This document shows positions 25,391 through 35,900 of a DNA stretch of 64,000 bases, one piece after another. The notes below the pieces were generated by a model. That model did not search any database and had not been told where the DNA came from. It was given only the letters and a program-made list of their open reading frames with translations. How positions within the stretch are numbered: the first letter of the stretch is position 1; each line of letters opens with the position of its first letter. The DNA is from an uncultured Roseiflexaceae bacterium (GTDB lineage Bacteria > Chloroflexota > Chloroflexia > Chloroflexales > Roseiflexaceae), in assembly GCA_937988885.1 (NCBI GenBank), contig CALKHR010000082.1, forward strand, positions 37,046 through 101,045, given 5' to 3'. Both the position numbers and the translations under genes were made by a program.

Positions 25391-26323
25391 TTACTGCAGG
25401 TTTACCACAATACGTGGCAGTGTCGCATACGTCTCCATCCCGTCGGTCTGATAGACGTAGGTGCGATTCTCGGCGGTGGTGACGGCGCAGTGCTGGCCGT
25501 GCCGATCAAGCGCGATCATATTCATCAAAAGATGAGCGGGGTCGTTCTCTAACGCGGCTAAGTCGTAGAACGCCTCGCGGCAGGCATCTTCGAGCGAGAG
25601 GCCCTGTTTGAGGTAGAGCACCACACTGCGCGCTGTACCTGCTCGTATCGCCAATTCGCCCCAGCCAGTACAAGCCGCAGCACCGTAGCGGCTATCGGCG
25701 TAGTTGCCCGCACCGATGATCGGCGAATCGCCCAGGCGGCCCGGGTACTTCCAGGCCCAGCCGCTGGTGCTGACCGCCGATGCGATGCGACCAGCGCTGT
25801 CCTGCGCTATGAAGTTGACGGTGCCCGCGACCCGTTCGGGGTCGGTGGCGAGACGTGTGGCGCGCCGCAGGAGCGTTGACATGATTTGGCCGTGTGCGTC
25901 GCGAAACTCTTCGGGCAGGCGACCCTCGATGCCCTCGCGCCAAGCTCTGGCCGCCTCGTCGGACAGCAGGTTCTCGCGGGGCAGCCCAAGCTCCTCCGCG
26001 AAGCGCGCGGCCCCCTCGCCCACCAGCATCACGTGGGGCAACTCCTCCATCACGCGGCGCGCCACACTAATCGGGTGACGGTAGCCTCGCAGCGCGCCGA
26101 CCGCGCCAGCCCGCAGCGTGGTGCCATCCATAATCGAGGCGTCAAGCTCAACTTCGCCGAGCAAGTTCGGATAGCCGCCGTAGCCGACGGTATGGTCGTT
26201 GGGATTATCCTCAACAAGGCGCGTTGCGGCCTCCACAGCGTCGAGCGCTGAGCCACCCGCTTGGAGCACCGCCCAGCCCGCTGCCATGCCAACATCACCA
26301 TTTGCCGATGCAATGAGAATCAT
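25391..26323 (-). CDS. Asparaginase/glycosylasparaginase family Ntn-hydrolase
   Basis: A 310-residue precursor of the type that cleaves itself before a catalytic threonine. The likely nucleophile is Thr168 in VAGTVNFIA, followed by the family motifs STSGWAWKYPGRLGDSPIIGAGNYAD and CTGWGE. The N-terminal half starts ILIASANGDVGM and contains GYGGYPN and DGTT, which are typical. It could act on isoaspartyl dipeptides, beta-aspartyl compounds or GlcNAc-Asn. The residue after GTV is Asn rather than the usual Gly. The gene starts 2 bases after the stop of the KAS II gene, so they share a transcript. Confidence 0.9.
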   Translation of the reverse strand: MILIASANGDVGMAAGWAVLQAGGSALDAVEAATRLVEDNPNDHTVGYGGYPNLLGEVELDASIMDGTTLRAGAVGALRGYRHPISVARRVMEELPHVMLVGEGAARFAEELGLPRENLLSDEAARAWREGIEGRLPEEFRDAHGQIMSTLLRRATRLATDPERVAGTVNFIAQDSAGRIASAVSTSGWAWKYPGRLGDSPIIGAGNYADSRYGAAACTGWGELAIRAGTARSVVLYLKQGLSLEDACREAFYDLAALENDPAHLLMNMIALDRHGQHCAVTTAENRTYVYQTDGMETYATLPRIVVNLQ

Positions 26324-26325
26324 CG

Positions 26326-27579
26326 TTACTCCTCGAAGCGTCGCGTAAGGATCACAGCGTTTTGCCCGCCAAACCCGAAGGCATTGGCCAGCGCCACGTC
26401 AACCCGCTGCCGACGCGCCATGTTTGGCACATAATCCAGGTCGCAATCGGGATCGGGAACTTCGTAGTTGATGGTTGGTGGGATGATTCCGGTCTCGATC
26501 GATTTGACGCAGCCGATCACGGCCAGCGCGCCCGATGCGCCAGCAGTGTGGCCGATCATCGATTTGATGCTGCTCACAGCCACCTTGTAGGCGTGATCAC
26601 CCAGCGCTCGTTTGATCGCCAAGGTTTCGGCGGCATCGTTGAGCGGCGTGCCCGTGCCGTGTGCGCTAATATAATCCACGTCGCTCGATTGCAGTTCAGC
26701 ATCCTCGATGGCCCGACTCATCGCGAGCGCCGCGTACTCACCGCTCGGGGCCGGGGCTGTGAGATGGTAGGCGTCCTCGGTTGCGCCGAAGCCCGCGAGT
26801 TCGGCGTAGATATGCGCGCCGCGAGCCAACGCGTGTTCCAGTTGCTCCAGCACGAGGATGCCGCAGCCCTCGCCGCCAGCGGTGCCCTGACGACGGGCAT
26901 CGAAGGGCCGGACGGCCTTGGAGGGATCATCGCCAGGCTCCGCGATCGCGCCGATCACACCGAACGACATCGCATTCAAGGCGGTGAGGCCAGCGTCGGT
27001 GCCACCGCACACGGCAATAACCGCATCGCCGCGATGCACCATGCGCGCCGCCTCGCCGATCGCATAGGTGCCCGTGGCGCAGGCGAGCACGGGTGTGGTG
27101 GTCGGGCCGTGCAAGCCGTAGTTCATGGCAACTTGGCAGGAGGCCATGTTGTAGATAAAGGTTGGCATGTAGAAGGCATCGACGCGCTTGCGGTTCTTCG
27201 CCATAAACGAGAGCGTCTGCTCCTCGACATTGGCGGTGCCGCCGAGCGATGTGCCGATGTTGACCGCCACGCGGGTGCGATCGACCTGATCGAGATTCAA
27301 CTGGCTATCGCGCAGTGCCTCGCCCGCAGCCGCGACTGCGATCTGAGCGAATCGCGCCATGCGCCGAGCCACTTTGGCATCCATATAATCACGGGGATCG
27401 AAATCGCGGATCTCGGCGGTAATGACGTAGGGAAAATCGGTGATATCGTAGCGCGTAGCTAGCGCCACGCCCGAGCGGCCCGCCACTAACCCGTCCCAAA
27501 ACTGCCCTACGGTATTGCCAAGCGGGGTAATTGCACCCATGCCCGTTATCACGACGCGGTGCGTAGGATTGGCTCTCAT
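26326..27579 (-). CDS. fabF: Beta-ketoacyl-ACP synthase II
   Basis: A 417-residue condensing enzyme with the complete Cys-His-His triad: Cys167 (LACATG), His307 (SAHGTGTPLND) and His344 (SIKSMIGHTAGASG). The N-terminal VVITGMGAITPLG and the C-terminal NAFGFGGQNA are the usual family ends. It elongates acyl-ACP with malonyl-ACP. No acpP or fabG is adjacent, so it may be a second copy or a specialised KAS; the asparaginase-type gene 2 bases downstream is an unusual partner. Confidence 0.92.
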   Translation of the reverse strand: MRANPTHRVVITGMGAITPLGNTVGQFWDGLVAGRSGVALATRYDITDFPYVITAEIRDFDPRDYMDAKVARRMARFAQIAVAAAGEALRDSQLNLDQVDRTRVAVNIGTSLGGTANVEEQTLSFMAKNRKRVDAFYMPTFIYNMASCQVAMNYGLHGPTTTPVLACATGTYAIGEAARMVHRGDAVIAVCGGTDAGLTALNAMSFGVIGAIAEPGDDPSKAVRPFDARRQGTAGGEGCGILVLEQLEHALARGAHIYAELAGFGATEDAYHLTAPAPSGEYAALAMSRAIEDAELQSSDVDYISAHGTGTPLNDAAETLAIKRALGDHAYKVAVSSIKSMIGHTAGASGALAVIGCVKSIETGIIPPTINYEVPDPDCDLDYVPNMARRQRVDVALANAFGFGGQNAVILTRRFEE

Positions 27580-27754
27580 AGCTTTGTTTTCCTCTCAGAA
27601 GGGGCAGAAGAGTGAGGATCTCCTGTTCTGAGACATCTAACAGACGAAAGAAGCAGGGAATATTGCCAGTATCAATATTGTTCGCGAAAAATGGATATTC
27701 TCATGTTACATATCGGCGAATGATACGCCGCAGATCAACCTTTGTCAATCTATC

Positions 27755-27784
27755 TTGACCGTAAAGCCTTGGCTATGCTATACT
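27755..27784 (+). promoter_or_regulatory. Promoter of the ANTAR regulator gene
   Basis: TTGACC, an 18-base spacer and TATACT (extended, TGCTATACT), about 120 bases before the start codon. This 323-base divergent gap holds no other feature I can support; I see no clear fabF promoter on the other strand. Confidence 0.75.
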
Positions 27785-27902
27785 GCCACATGAGCATCAA
27801 AGATAGTTGGCTTTTTCCGCAGCCTTACGCATAAAATGTGTAACCAACGCTGCCTACCATCATTGTGTTATCGCTGCGCGTTGCCAATATAAGGAGAGCA
27901 AA

Positions 27903-28487
27903 ATGGCCCAGCAACTACGCCTAGTGATCGCCGATGATGAGTCGATCATCCGCATGAATCTCAAGGAGACTCTCGTTGGGCTTGGCTACCTGGTGATCGG
28001 TGAGGCAGGCGATGGTGTGAGCGTTATCAATCTCGCTCGCGAATTGCGCCCCGATCTCGTCGTGATGGACATCAAGATGCCGAAACTCGATGGCATCCAG
28101 GCCGCCAAGGTCCTAACAGAGGAGCGAATCGCGCCTGTCCTGTTACTCACCGCTTATTCCGACCGCGAATTGGTGGATCGGGCGCGCGAAGCAGGTGTCG
28201 TGAGCTATGTGGTGAAACCCTTCCGCGATGCCGAGTTGTTGCCAGCGATCGAAATCGCACTGGCTCGATACAACGAATTCCGCGAGATGGACAAGCAGAT
28301 CAACGATCTGAAGGAATCGCTCGAAACTCGCAAACTTGTTGATCGCGCCAAGGGTATCTTGATGGATACTCAGGGCTTGAAGGAACAAGAGGCATTCCGC
28401 AAGATTCAGCAGCTCTCGATGAACTCGCGCAAGTCGATGCGCGAGGTGGCACAGGCGATTCTGCTGACATCGCAAATCGAGAAGTAG
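27903..28487 (+). CDS. Response regulator with ANTAR RNA-binding domain
   Basis: A 194-residue protein. The receiver (about 1-125) has the acidic pair in IADDES, phospho-Asp in LVVMDIKMP, Thr in LLTAYSD and Lys in YVVKPF. A coiled linker leads to the ANTAR domain (about 135-190: KLVDRAKGILMDTQGLKEQEAFRKI), which binds paired hexaloop RNA hairpins and prevents termination. The start follows AAGGAG. A hairpin lies just downstream of the gene. The partner kinase is not adjacent. Confidence 0.95.
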   Translation: MAQQLRLVIADDESIIRMNLKETLVGLGYLVIGEAGDGVSVINLARELRPDLVVMDIKMPKLDGIQAAKVLTEERIAPVLLLTAYSDRELVDRAREAGVVSYVVKPFRDAELLPAIEIALARYNEFREMDKQINDLKESLETRKLVDRAKGILMDTQGLKEQEAFRKIQQLSMNSRKSMREVAQAILLTSQIEK

Positions 28488-28536
28488 CCGAAAATCAGGC
28501 AGCAACTGCTTGTCTTCATAGCACGAACGTGCATCC

Positions 28537-28581
28537 TGAAACGTAAAACGATGGCGCTGAGCTGTACGTTTTACGTTTTCA
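28537..28581. terminator. Hairpin after the ANTAR regulator gene
   Basis: A stem of 12 bp extended by 2 bp past a bulge (TGAAACGTAAAACG with CGTTTTACGTTTTCA) around a 16-base loop. There is no long T run after it. It could work as a weak terminator. Confidence 0.5.
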
Positions 28582-28609
28582 GTTTAAGCAGGCAATTGCT
28601 GAAGGTTCC

Positions 28610-29194
28610 ATGAGTGAAACAGCCCCGGAATCTGCCCCAAAGCAATCACAGTCCCCGGCCTGGATGCGATGGGGGCGTGTGATTCTTCCCCATGTTGCGA
28701 CTGCAATAGTGGCGATTGCTGTTAGTTTGGCTGCACAGTTTTGGTGGGTACGGCCACCTCAACCGACCCTGATCGTGCCCACCTCGCCACCGTTTACGCC
28801 GATCCCACTCCCCACCGCCACAACGGCACCAGTCAGTACGGCACCAGCGCCGGCACCCGATATTGTGCGCCAAGAGTTGATCGACCTCCGAGCCGAGGAT
28901 GATGAGCTTTGGGCTGCGATCTACCTTGCGAAGGCGGTCAGCCAAGTCTCCGAGGCGGAGAACCAGATGCGCTCCAACGATCTGAACTCGGTGGCGCAAT
29001 CGTTGGTGGCGGTCGATGGCTCGCTTGAGTTGGCCTACGAGCACGCCAACGAAGCCGCCAAAAACCCGATCGCTGAGTTGCGCCGCTACGCTGGCACCCT
29101 GCACGATGATTTGTATGTGCGTCCTGAAGGGATGGATGCACGCCTTGTGGTGCTGCGCCAGACGATCCTGGCACTGATGGGGGAGCAACGCTAA
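28610..29194 (+). CDS. Membrane-anchored hypothetical protein
   Basis: A 194-residue protein with a polar N-terminus, one membrane helix (about residues 24-46), a Pro/Thr linker (about 48-85) and an alpha-helical domain (about 86-190: LRAEDDELWAAIYLAKAVSQVSEAE-like helices, rich in Ala, Glu and Asp). The fold suggests a helical bundle outside the membrane. It follows the ANTAR regulator by about 120 bases with a hairpin between. Function unknown. Confidence 0.7.
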   Translation: MSETAPESAPKQSQSPAWMRWGRVILPHVATAIVAIAVSLAAQFWWVRPPQPTLIVPTSPPFTPIPLPTATTAPVSTAPAPAPDIVRQELIDLRAEDDELWAAIYLAKAVSQVSEAENQMRSNDLNSVAQSLVAVDGSLELAYEHANEAAKNPIAELRRYAGTLHDDLYVRPEGMDARLVVLRQTILALMGEQR

Positions 29195-29399
29195 GGCATC
29201 TCTATGCCGTTTGAGCTGCGGGAAAACTAGTTGCGATGGTGTCGAGGCGTTGTTCTGCGTCGCGCCCCGACACCACGTGCAACGATGATGTTGGTATTCG
29301 TACGAGGAAACGTGCTATTCGTGCTATTCAATGGAGATGCCGCTGTTCGATATACGCATCCAGCAGTGGTACGTGTTGAGAGATTTGGAGCGAATAGCG

Positions 29400-29666
29400 T
29401 TAGTGATCGCCAACCCAACTTGTGGCGTCGGGAAGTTCGACCAAAGGATTCGAATCGGAGTCGTCGTGCAGTGTTTCGTCGGGGCGAACAACCCGTAACG
29501 CTTCGATATCCATACGACGGTAGAGGCGATTACGACCGACACCTTGTTTGTAGGAACGGATTAACCCACGGCTCACATAGGCATACAACGTGGCCTTCTT
29601 CACGCCAAGGAGGGCCGCAGCCTCTACACCTGTTAGATATTCAATTCCTTCAATAACCTGTGCCAT
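29400..29666 (-). CDS. Small MerR/excisionase-type DNA-binding protein
   Basis: An 88-residue protein with a winged-helix motif of the MerR/Xis class (YLTGVEAAALLGVKKATLYAYVSRGLI, read in two parts, followed by GRNRLYRRMDIEALR). The C-terminal 20 residues are acidic. The ATG at 29666 has GGGAGG 7 bases upstream. It is transcribed divergently from citrate synthase with promoters 27 bases apart, so it may regulate that gene and itself. Confidence 0.88.
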   Translation of the reverse strand: MAQVIEGIEYLTGVEAAALLGVKKATLYAYVSRGLIRSYKQGVGRNRLYRRMDIEALRVVRPDETLHDDSDSNPLVELPDATSWVGDH

Positions 29667-29685
29667 ATCACTACCTCCCACCCCC

Positions 29686-29714
29686 AGTATAGCCAGCAAT
29701 CAACGCATTGTCAA
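29686..29714 (-). promoter_or_regulatory. Promoter of the MerR-like gene
   Basis: TTGACA and TATACT on the minus strand with an optimal 17-base spacer; the -10 lies 20 bases upstream of the start codon. Confidence 0.8.
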
Positions 29715-29740
29715 TATAAATCAACATATATGCAGCTTTA

Positions 29741-29770
29741 TTGACAAACCTAAAGTTTGCATGTTATGAT
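29741..29770 (+). promoter_or_regulatory. Promoter of citrate synthase
   Basis: TTGACA and TATGAT with an 18-base spacer; AAACCTAAAGTTT, a near-palindrome, fills the spacer and is a possible operator. Confidence 0.75.
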
Positions 29771-29889
29771 GGCCCTATAAGTGTATCGCAGAACGAATCA
29801 ACTAATCCTGATAGACGCTGCACACGACTGGATGTATCGGCAATGACAGCCGAGGGATCGTCTACGCTCCGAATCGGAAGGGGACAGCA

Positions 29890-31032
29890 ATGACAACCGA
29901 ACCAGCGATTTCGCGTGGGCTTGAAAACGTTGTAGTTGCCAGCACGCAGCTGAGCGCTATCGACGGAACAGCCGGGCGACTAAGCTATGTTGGCTATGAT
30001 ATCAATGATTTGGCCGAATACGCCACCTACGAGGAGGTATTTTACCTCTTGTGGTATGGCGAACTCCCAAACGCCGAGCAACTAGCGGCTTTTGATGCTC
30101 GTTTGCGCGCCGAGCGCACGCTGAGCGAAGCCGAGTTGGCTTTGGTTCGCAACACGCCCACCACGGGCCATGGCATGGATGCGCTTCGCACGATGATCTC
30201 GGCATTGGCGCAACTCGACGATCAGGCTGATGACCTCAGCCCTGAGGGTGTCGAGCGGATCGGCCTGCGCATTGCTGGTAAGATGCCAAGTCTGCTCGCT
30301 GCTTGGGAACGCCTGCGCAACGGCAAAGAGCCAGTTGCCGCCGATCCCACGCTGAGCCACGCTGGCAACTTCCTCTATATGATGAACGGCGAAAAGCCCA
30401 ACCCTGTCTATACCCGTGGCTTGGATGCCTACCTGGTGCTGCTGGCCGAGCACGGCCTGAACGCTTCGACCTTCGCCGCGCGCGTGGCGATCGGCGCTGG
30501 CGCAGACGTGTACTGCGCGATCGTCGCTTCGCTGGGCACGCTCAAGGGCCTGCTGCACGGTGGCGCGAACCAGAAGGCTATGGAGACCTTCTTGGAGATC
30601 GGCACCGCCGAGAACGCCGCTCCGTACATCGAGAACTTGGTGCAGAACCGCGGTCGCTTGATGGGCGTTGGTCACCGCATCTACCGCGTTGAGGACCCCC
30701 GCATGAAGCCGCTGCGCAAGCAGTTCTTGGCGCTCGCCGCCGAGGGCGCTGGCCGCTGGTACGAAGTTGCCGAGGCTGTGGGCAAGGTTATCCAGGAGCA
30801 CCCGCACTTCGTGCAGCGCAAGCTGAACCCGAACGTCGAGTTCTACAGCGCGCCGTTGCTGTACAGCTTGGGCTTCCCGCTCGATCTGTTCACCGCTGCG
30901 TTCGCTATGAGCCGCATCGCTGGCTGGATGGCCCACATCCGCGAGCAGTTGGCCGACAACCGCCTGATCCGCCCGAAGGCCGATTACAGCGGCCCGGCGC
31001 CTCGCGAGTTCGTTCCGCTCAAGGATCGCTAA
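29890..31032 (+). CDS. gltA: Citrate synthase
   Basis: Condenses acetyl-CoA with oxaloacetate, first step of the TCA cycle. The 380-residue product has the short, Gram-positive-type length with the catalytic His223 (LLHGGANQ), His262 (GVGHRIYRVEDPR) and the EHGLNASTF motif (about 187-195). The ending APREFVPLKDR is typical of citrate synthases of this type. A 2-methylcitrate synthase cannot be fully excluded from sequence. GGGG before the ATG is a weak ribosome-binding site. A strong terminator follows. Confidence 0.95.
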   Translation: MTTEPAISRGLENVVVASTQLSAIDGTAGRLSYVGYDINDLAEYATYEEVFYLLWYGELPNAEQLAAFDARLRAERTLSEAELALVRNTPTTGHGMDALRTMISALAQLDDQADDLSPEGVERIGLRIAGKMPSLLAAWERLRNGKEPVAADPTLSHAGNFLYMMNGEKPNPVYTRGLDAYLVLLAEHGLNASTFAARVAIGAGADVYCAIVASLGTLKGLLHGGANQKAMETFLEIGTAENAAPYIENLVQNRGRLMGVGHRIYRVEDPRMKPLRKQFLALAAEGAGRWYEVAEAVGKVIQEHPHFVQRKLNPNVEFYSAPLLYSLGFPLDLFTAAFAMSRIAGWMAHIREQLADNRLIRPKADYSGPAPREFVPLKDR

Positions 31033-31047
31033 GTTTGTCGCTGTCTA

Positions 31048-31083
31048 CGGGGTTGAGTCGTTCGCGACTCAACCCCGTTTTTT
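31048..31083 (+). terminator. Strong terminator after citrate synthase
   Basis: A 13-bp perfect stem (CGGGGTTGAGTCG and complement) with a TTCG tetraloop and six T. Confidence 0.95.
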
Positions 31084-31084
31084 G

Positions 31085-32269
31085 TTAAGCCCGTAGGCGC
31101 TGCAGGCGCTCCCCCGCCGCCTTCAGCGTTTCGATCTTCTTGGCGAAGCAGAAGCGCGCTATGGTTGGCGCCGTGGATGGGTCGCTGTAGAATGCCGAGG
31201 TTGGGATGGCGGCCACGCCAAGCTCGGTGGTGAGATAGCGACAGAAGGCTCGATCGTCGTGGTAGCCGAGCACGCTAATGTCGGCGCTGATGAAGTACGA
31301 GCCTTCGACGGGCAGTGTCGGTAGGCCGATCCCCTCCAAAATGCTGCGCAGCAACTCGCGGCGCTCCCCGTATTCCACCAACAACTGTTCGTAGTAGCCG
31401 TTCGTCGCGGATTGTTCGATCGCTATCGCGCTGGCCTCCTGCATCGGCGTTGAGGTGGCGAAGGTGACCCACTGGTGCGCGGCCCGCAACGCTTGGTTGA
31501 GCAGCGCTGGCCCCACCGACCAGCCGATCTTCCAGCCCGTGACGCTGAAGGTCTTGCCGACGCTGTTGAGCGTCAGGGTGCGCTCCCACATGCCCGGCAG
31601 CGTGGCCAATGGGATATGCTCGGCCCCGTCGTAGAGCAGGCGGTCGTATACCTCGTCGGTGATCGCGATGACATCGTATTCCTGGCACAATCCAGCAATG
31701 AATTCTAATTCATCGCGGCGATACACCTTCCCGGTTGGATTATGCGGTGTGTTCAGGAAGAGCAGCTTGGGCCGCTGCTCGAAGGCGGCGCGTAGTTCAT
31801 CGGGATCGAAGAACCAACCCGGACGCGCAGGGTCGCTCGATGGGCGCAGCAGCACCGGGATCGGCGTGGCACCCGCCATGATGATGTCGGGCACATAGGC
31901 GTCGTAGGCTGGCTCGAACACAATCGCTTTATCGCCGGGGTCGAGCAGGGCGAAGGCAGCATCACACAGCGCCTCAGTGGCACCACTCGTTACGCTCACC
32001 TCGGTCTGCCAATCGACTTCGCGGCCATAATCACGCTGCCATTGGTTCGCCACTGCTTGGCGCAGATGGGGCAGGCCGGGCATCGGGGCGTATTGGTTCA
32101 GGTCGGCGTTGATCGCGGCGGCGGCGGCCTGTTTCACAAAATCGGGCGCGGCAAAATCGGGGAAACCCTGGCCGAGATTGACAGCTTGATGCTGGATGGC
32201 GAGGGCACTCATTTCGGTGAAGATGGTTGTGCCGAATCCGGCGACCCGCCGGGCGTACGGGCTGCTCAT
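31085..32269 (-). CDS. Class I/II aminotransferase (KAT/methionine aminotransferase type)
   Basis: A 394-residue PLP enzyme with NLGQGFPDF near the N-terminus, NTPHNPTGKVY, the ITDEVYDRLLYDG segment and the PLP lysine in SVGKTFSVTGWKIGW. The pattern fits the kynurenine/glutamine transaminase K or YbdL methionine aminotransferase group. The ATG at 32269 follows AGGAG. It ends 2 bases after the citrate synthase terminator. Confidence 0.93.
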   Translation of the reverse strand: MSSPYARRVAGFGTTIFTEMSALAIQHQAVNLGQGFPDFAAPDFVKQAAAAAINADLNQYAPMPGLPHLRQAVANQWQRDYGREVDWQTEVSVTSGATEALCDAAFALLDPGDKAIVFEPAYDAYVPDIIMAGATPIPVLLRPSSDPARPGWFFDPDELRAAFEQRPKLLFLNTPHNPTGKVYRRDELEFIAGLCQEYDVIAITDEVYDRLLYDGAEHIPLATLPGMWERTLTLNSVGKTFSVTGWKIGWSVGPALLNQALRAAHQWVTFATSTPMQEASAIAIEQSATNGYYEQLLVEYGERRELLRSILEGIGLPTLPVEGSYFISADISVLGYHDDRAFCRYLTTELGVAAIPTSAFYSDPSTAPTIARFCFAKKIETLKAAGERLQRLRA

Positions 32270-32915
32270 AGTGATGCTCCTGGCTTTCGTTGGGATGAGA
32301 CTGATTATCTGCGCGCATAGTACCATAGGGCTTCCCACTCAGCAATCGTCTATGGGCTTCGAGCGCATCCCAACGCGACAAAAAGCATTATCTACTTCTT
32401 CTTAAGAATAACTTATTGTTTAACTGTTTATGAAAGAATCATCATTTATAAGAAAACTTTCCATGCTAAAATCATGCTATCAGTGCGAAACAATCAAGCT
32501 ACTCTCGTTTCAGTTCATATGCACGTTCACGATATTCGCATGCCCTCACAAAAACGTATATACAGTACATTGAAGCCGTCGATAACCAACTTACGTTGGA
32601 ATGTCCCTTTATTTCTATCATTAAATCAATTTTCGTCACACACGCTTCACATCCCACCTCTCAATCCACCCACGTTACACCAAGCGTGTTTATCGCGTCT
32701 GTTTCATCGCGCATCTTAACCCTAGGCGTTGATTACGTGGCAAGTTGAGTGTTAGTTAGGGTTAACACAACCCTCAACCCATCCAACAACATCATCATCG
32801 CTTAATAGTTCCTGTTCCAAGCGTGATCTGTCGTTGTGCAGATCGTGTAGGACGGCTGCGCCCTACATCGGCTCCAACGTGATGTGTTTGTTCGTGTTTG
32901 AGAAAGGGTGGAAAC
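32270..32915. other. AT-rich intergenic region before the ten-repeat protein
   Basis: About 650 bases, low in G+C compared with the neighbours. GTTAGTTAGGGTTAACACAACCC near 32750 is a small inverted pattern. I see no clear promoter hexamer pair; an 81-residue frame at 32474-32719 has no ribosome-binding site or coherent composition. Confidence 0.5.
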
Positions 32916-35900
32916 GTGGCATCACAGCAAATTTTGAGGCACAGCACTGAACAACGTAATCGGAACAACTCTGGTATCAGCCGGACATCCCATTGGTATC
33001 GTAAACTACGCCTAGCGCTGAGCTGCTTGCTCATCATGCTGGCGTACTCACAAGTCGTGCCAGCCGCCCATGCCGCTCCCGGCATCACCGTTACACCAAC
33101 GAGCGGCTTGCAAACGAGCGAAACGGGTGGGATCGCCCACTTCACGGTGGTGCTCAACCAGCGCCCGACCGCCAACGTGACGATCGGGTTGAGCAGCAGC
33201 GACACCACCGAGGGCACCGTCAGCCCGACCTCGCTCACCTTCACGCCCGCCAACTGGAGCGTGCCCCAGATCGTTACTGTCACGGGTGTTGACGATAATC
33301 TCGACGACAACGCCATCGCCTATACGATCGTCACAGCTCCAGCCGTTAGCGCCGATCCTGGTTACAATGATCTGAACGCCGCTGATGTCAGCGTCACCAA
33401 CAGCGACAATGATACCGCTGGCCTGATTGTCTCGCAGATCAGCCGCCATACCACCGAGTTGACTGGTCAGGCAAACCGCCAAGCGACATTCACGGTGCGC
33501 CTCAGCAGCCAGCCAACTGGTAATGTAATAGTGGCTGTCGCGAGCAGCGATACCTCCGAGGCCACCGTCAGCCCAACCTCGCTCACCTTCACGACTGCCA
33601 ACTGGGCTACACCACAGACCGTCACCGTCACAGGTGCCACCGACACTTCTAATGATGGTCATGTCGCCTACAATGTCACGCTCACCCCTAGTGGTGGCGG
33701 CTATACAGCGGGACTAGCGAAAACAGTACAACTTTATACGCTTGACGATGATCTTAGTGCGCGGGTAAACATCAGCAACCCCAGCAACCTTACGGTGACC
33801 GAGGCGGTTGGTGCTGGTCGCACAGCAACCTTCACGGTTGTATTAAACAGCAACTTTGGCACTGGTGGAGGCGCCGCTAACCGCACGCTGACATTATCAT
33901 TCAGCAGCAGCAAGGCATCCCGTGCAACCGTCAGCCCAGCGAGCATCACCTTTGCGAACAGCGCTGGCAACGGGAGAGTTGCATGGAACTCGACTCAAAC
34001 CGTCACGATCACTGGCGTCGATAACAGCATCGATGACGGCGATGAGCCGCTGTTCATCAACATAACGGCGACCACAGCCGGAACCGGTAACCCCTATGAC
34101 AACAACACGTCGCACAGAGTGCCGCCGATCCCCTTCACCGTGATCGATAACGATACGGCGGGTTTCACGGTCTCGACGCCGGCCAATACCACCACGACCG
34201 AGGCAGGTAACGGCAGCCCGCGCACGTTCACGATTGCGCTGAACAGCCAGCCGACCGCCAATGTCTCTATTCCGCTGAGCAGCAGCGATCCAACCGAGGG
34301 TACGGTCAGCCCGAGCACGCTCACCTTCACGACCGCCAACTGGAACACACCGCAGACCGTCACCGTCACGGGCGTGAACGATGATGTGGACGATGGCGAC
34401 ATCGCCTACACGATCGTCACTGGGCCAGCCAGCAGCTCCGACACGGTGTACAACCTGTTGAACCCAGCGGATCGCACGTTCACCAATATCGATGATGATA
34501 CCGCTGGCCTGAGCATCTCGCCCATCAGCGGCAACACCACCGAAGCCGGCGGCACCGCCACCTTCACCGTCAAGCTGAACAGCCAGCCGATCGATGATGT
34601 GGTGGTTGATCTGAGCAGCAGCGACACCACCGAGGGCACGGTCAGCCCAAGTTCGCTCACCTTCACGCCCGCCAACTGGAACACAGCCCAAACCGTCACT
34701 GTCACGGGCGTTGACGATGCGCAGGTCGATGGCGATATCGACTACACCATCACCGTCGATCCTTCGAACAGCTACGATGTCCTGTACGCGGCGCTGAGCG
34801 CAAACACGGTCAACGTCACCAACATCGACGATGACTCGATCGGCATCGTGGTTTCACCTACCAGCGGCCTTGTGACCACCGAAGCAGGCGGCACCGCCAC
34901 CTTCGATGTAGTGCTGAACGGCCCGCTCACCGCCGATGTCATCATCACCCTGAGTAGCAGCGACACGACCGAGGGTACGGTCAGCCCAAGTTCGCTCACC
35001 TTCACGCCCGGGAACTGGAACACACCGCAGACCGTCACCATCACAGGTGTTGATGACGATGTGGATGATGGCGACATCGCCTACGCAATCTCGTTCAACA
35101 TCACCTCCTCCGATCCCGAGTACTCCACGATCAGCTTGAGCGATCTGAACGTAACCAACATCGACGATGATACTGCTGGCGTGACGATCGCTCCGAACAG
35201 CGGCTTGCAGACCACTGAGGCGGGCGATACCGCCACCTTCGATGTGGTGCTCACCAGCGAGCCAACCGACGACGTGACCATCGACCTGAGCAGCAGCGAC
35301 ACGACCGAGGGTACGGTCAGCCCAAGCTCGCTCACCTTCACGCCTGCGAATTGGAACACACCGCAGACCGTCACCATCACAGGTGTTGATGACGCGATCG
35401 ACGATGACGACGTAGACTACCAGATCACACTCACCGTCAGCAGTGCCGACAGCATCTACGACGCGCTTGCGCCGTCCGTCGCCAATGTCACCAACATCGA
35501 CGACGATACCGCAGGCGTGACGATCACACCGAACAGCGGCCTCGTGACTTCCGAGGCGGGTGATACCGCCACCTTCGATGTGGTGCTCACCAGCGAGCCA
35601 ACCGACGACGTGACCATCAACCTGAGCAGCAGCAACACCAACGAGGGTACCGTCGATCCGGCTTCGCTCGTCTTCACTCCTGCCAACTGGAACGTGGCGC
35701 AGACCGTCACCGTCACGGGCGTTGACGACGCGATCGACGATGACGACATCGCCTACACCATTAACAGCACGGTCAGCAGCAACGATGCGAAGTACAACAA
35801 CCTGAGCATCGACGCCGTTGAGGTCACCAACATCGACAACGACGGCCCTGGCTTCACCATCACGCCGCTCAACGGCCTGACCACCACCGAGGCAGGAGGC

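Noticed and set aside
32474..32719. 81-residue plus-strand frame in the AT-rich gap.
   Set aside because: No start context and composition unlike genes here.
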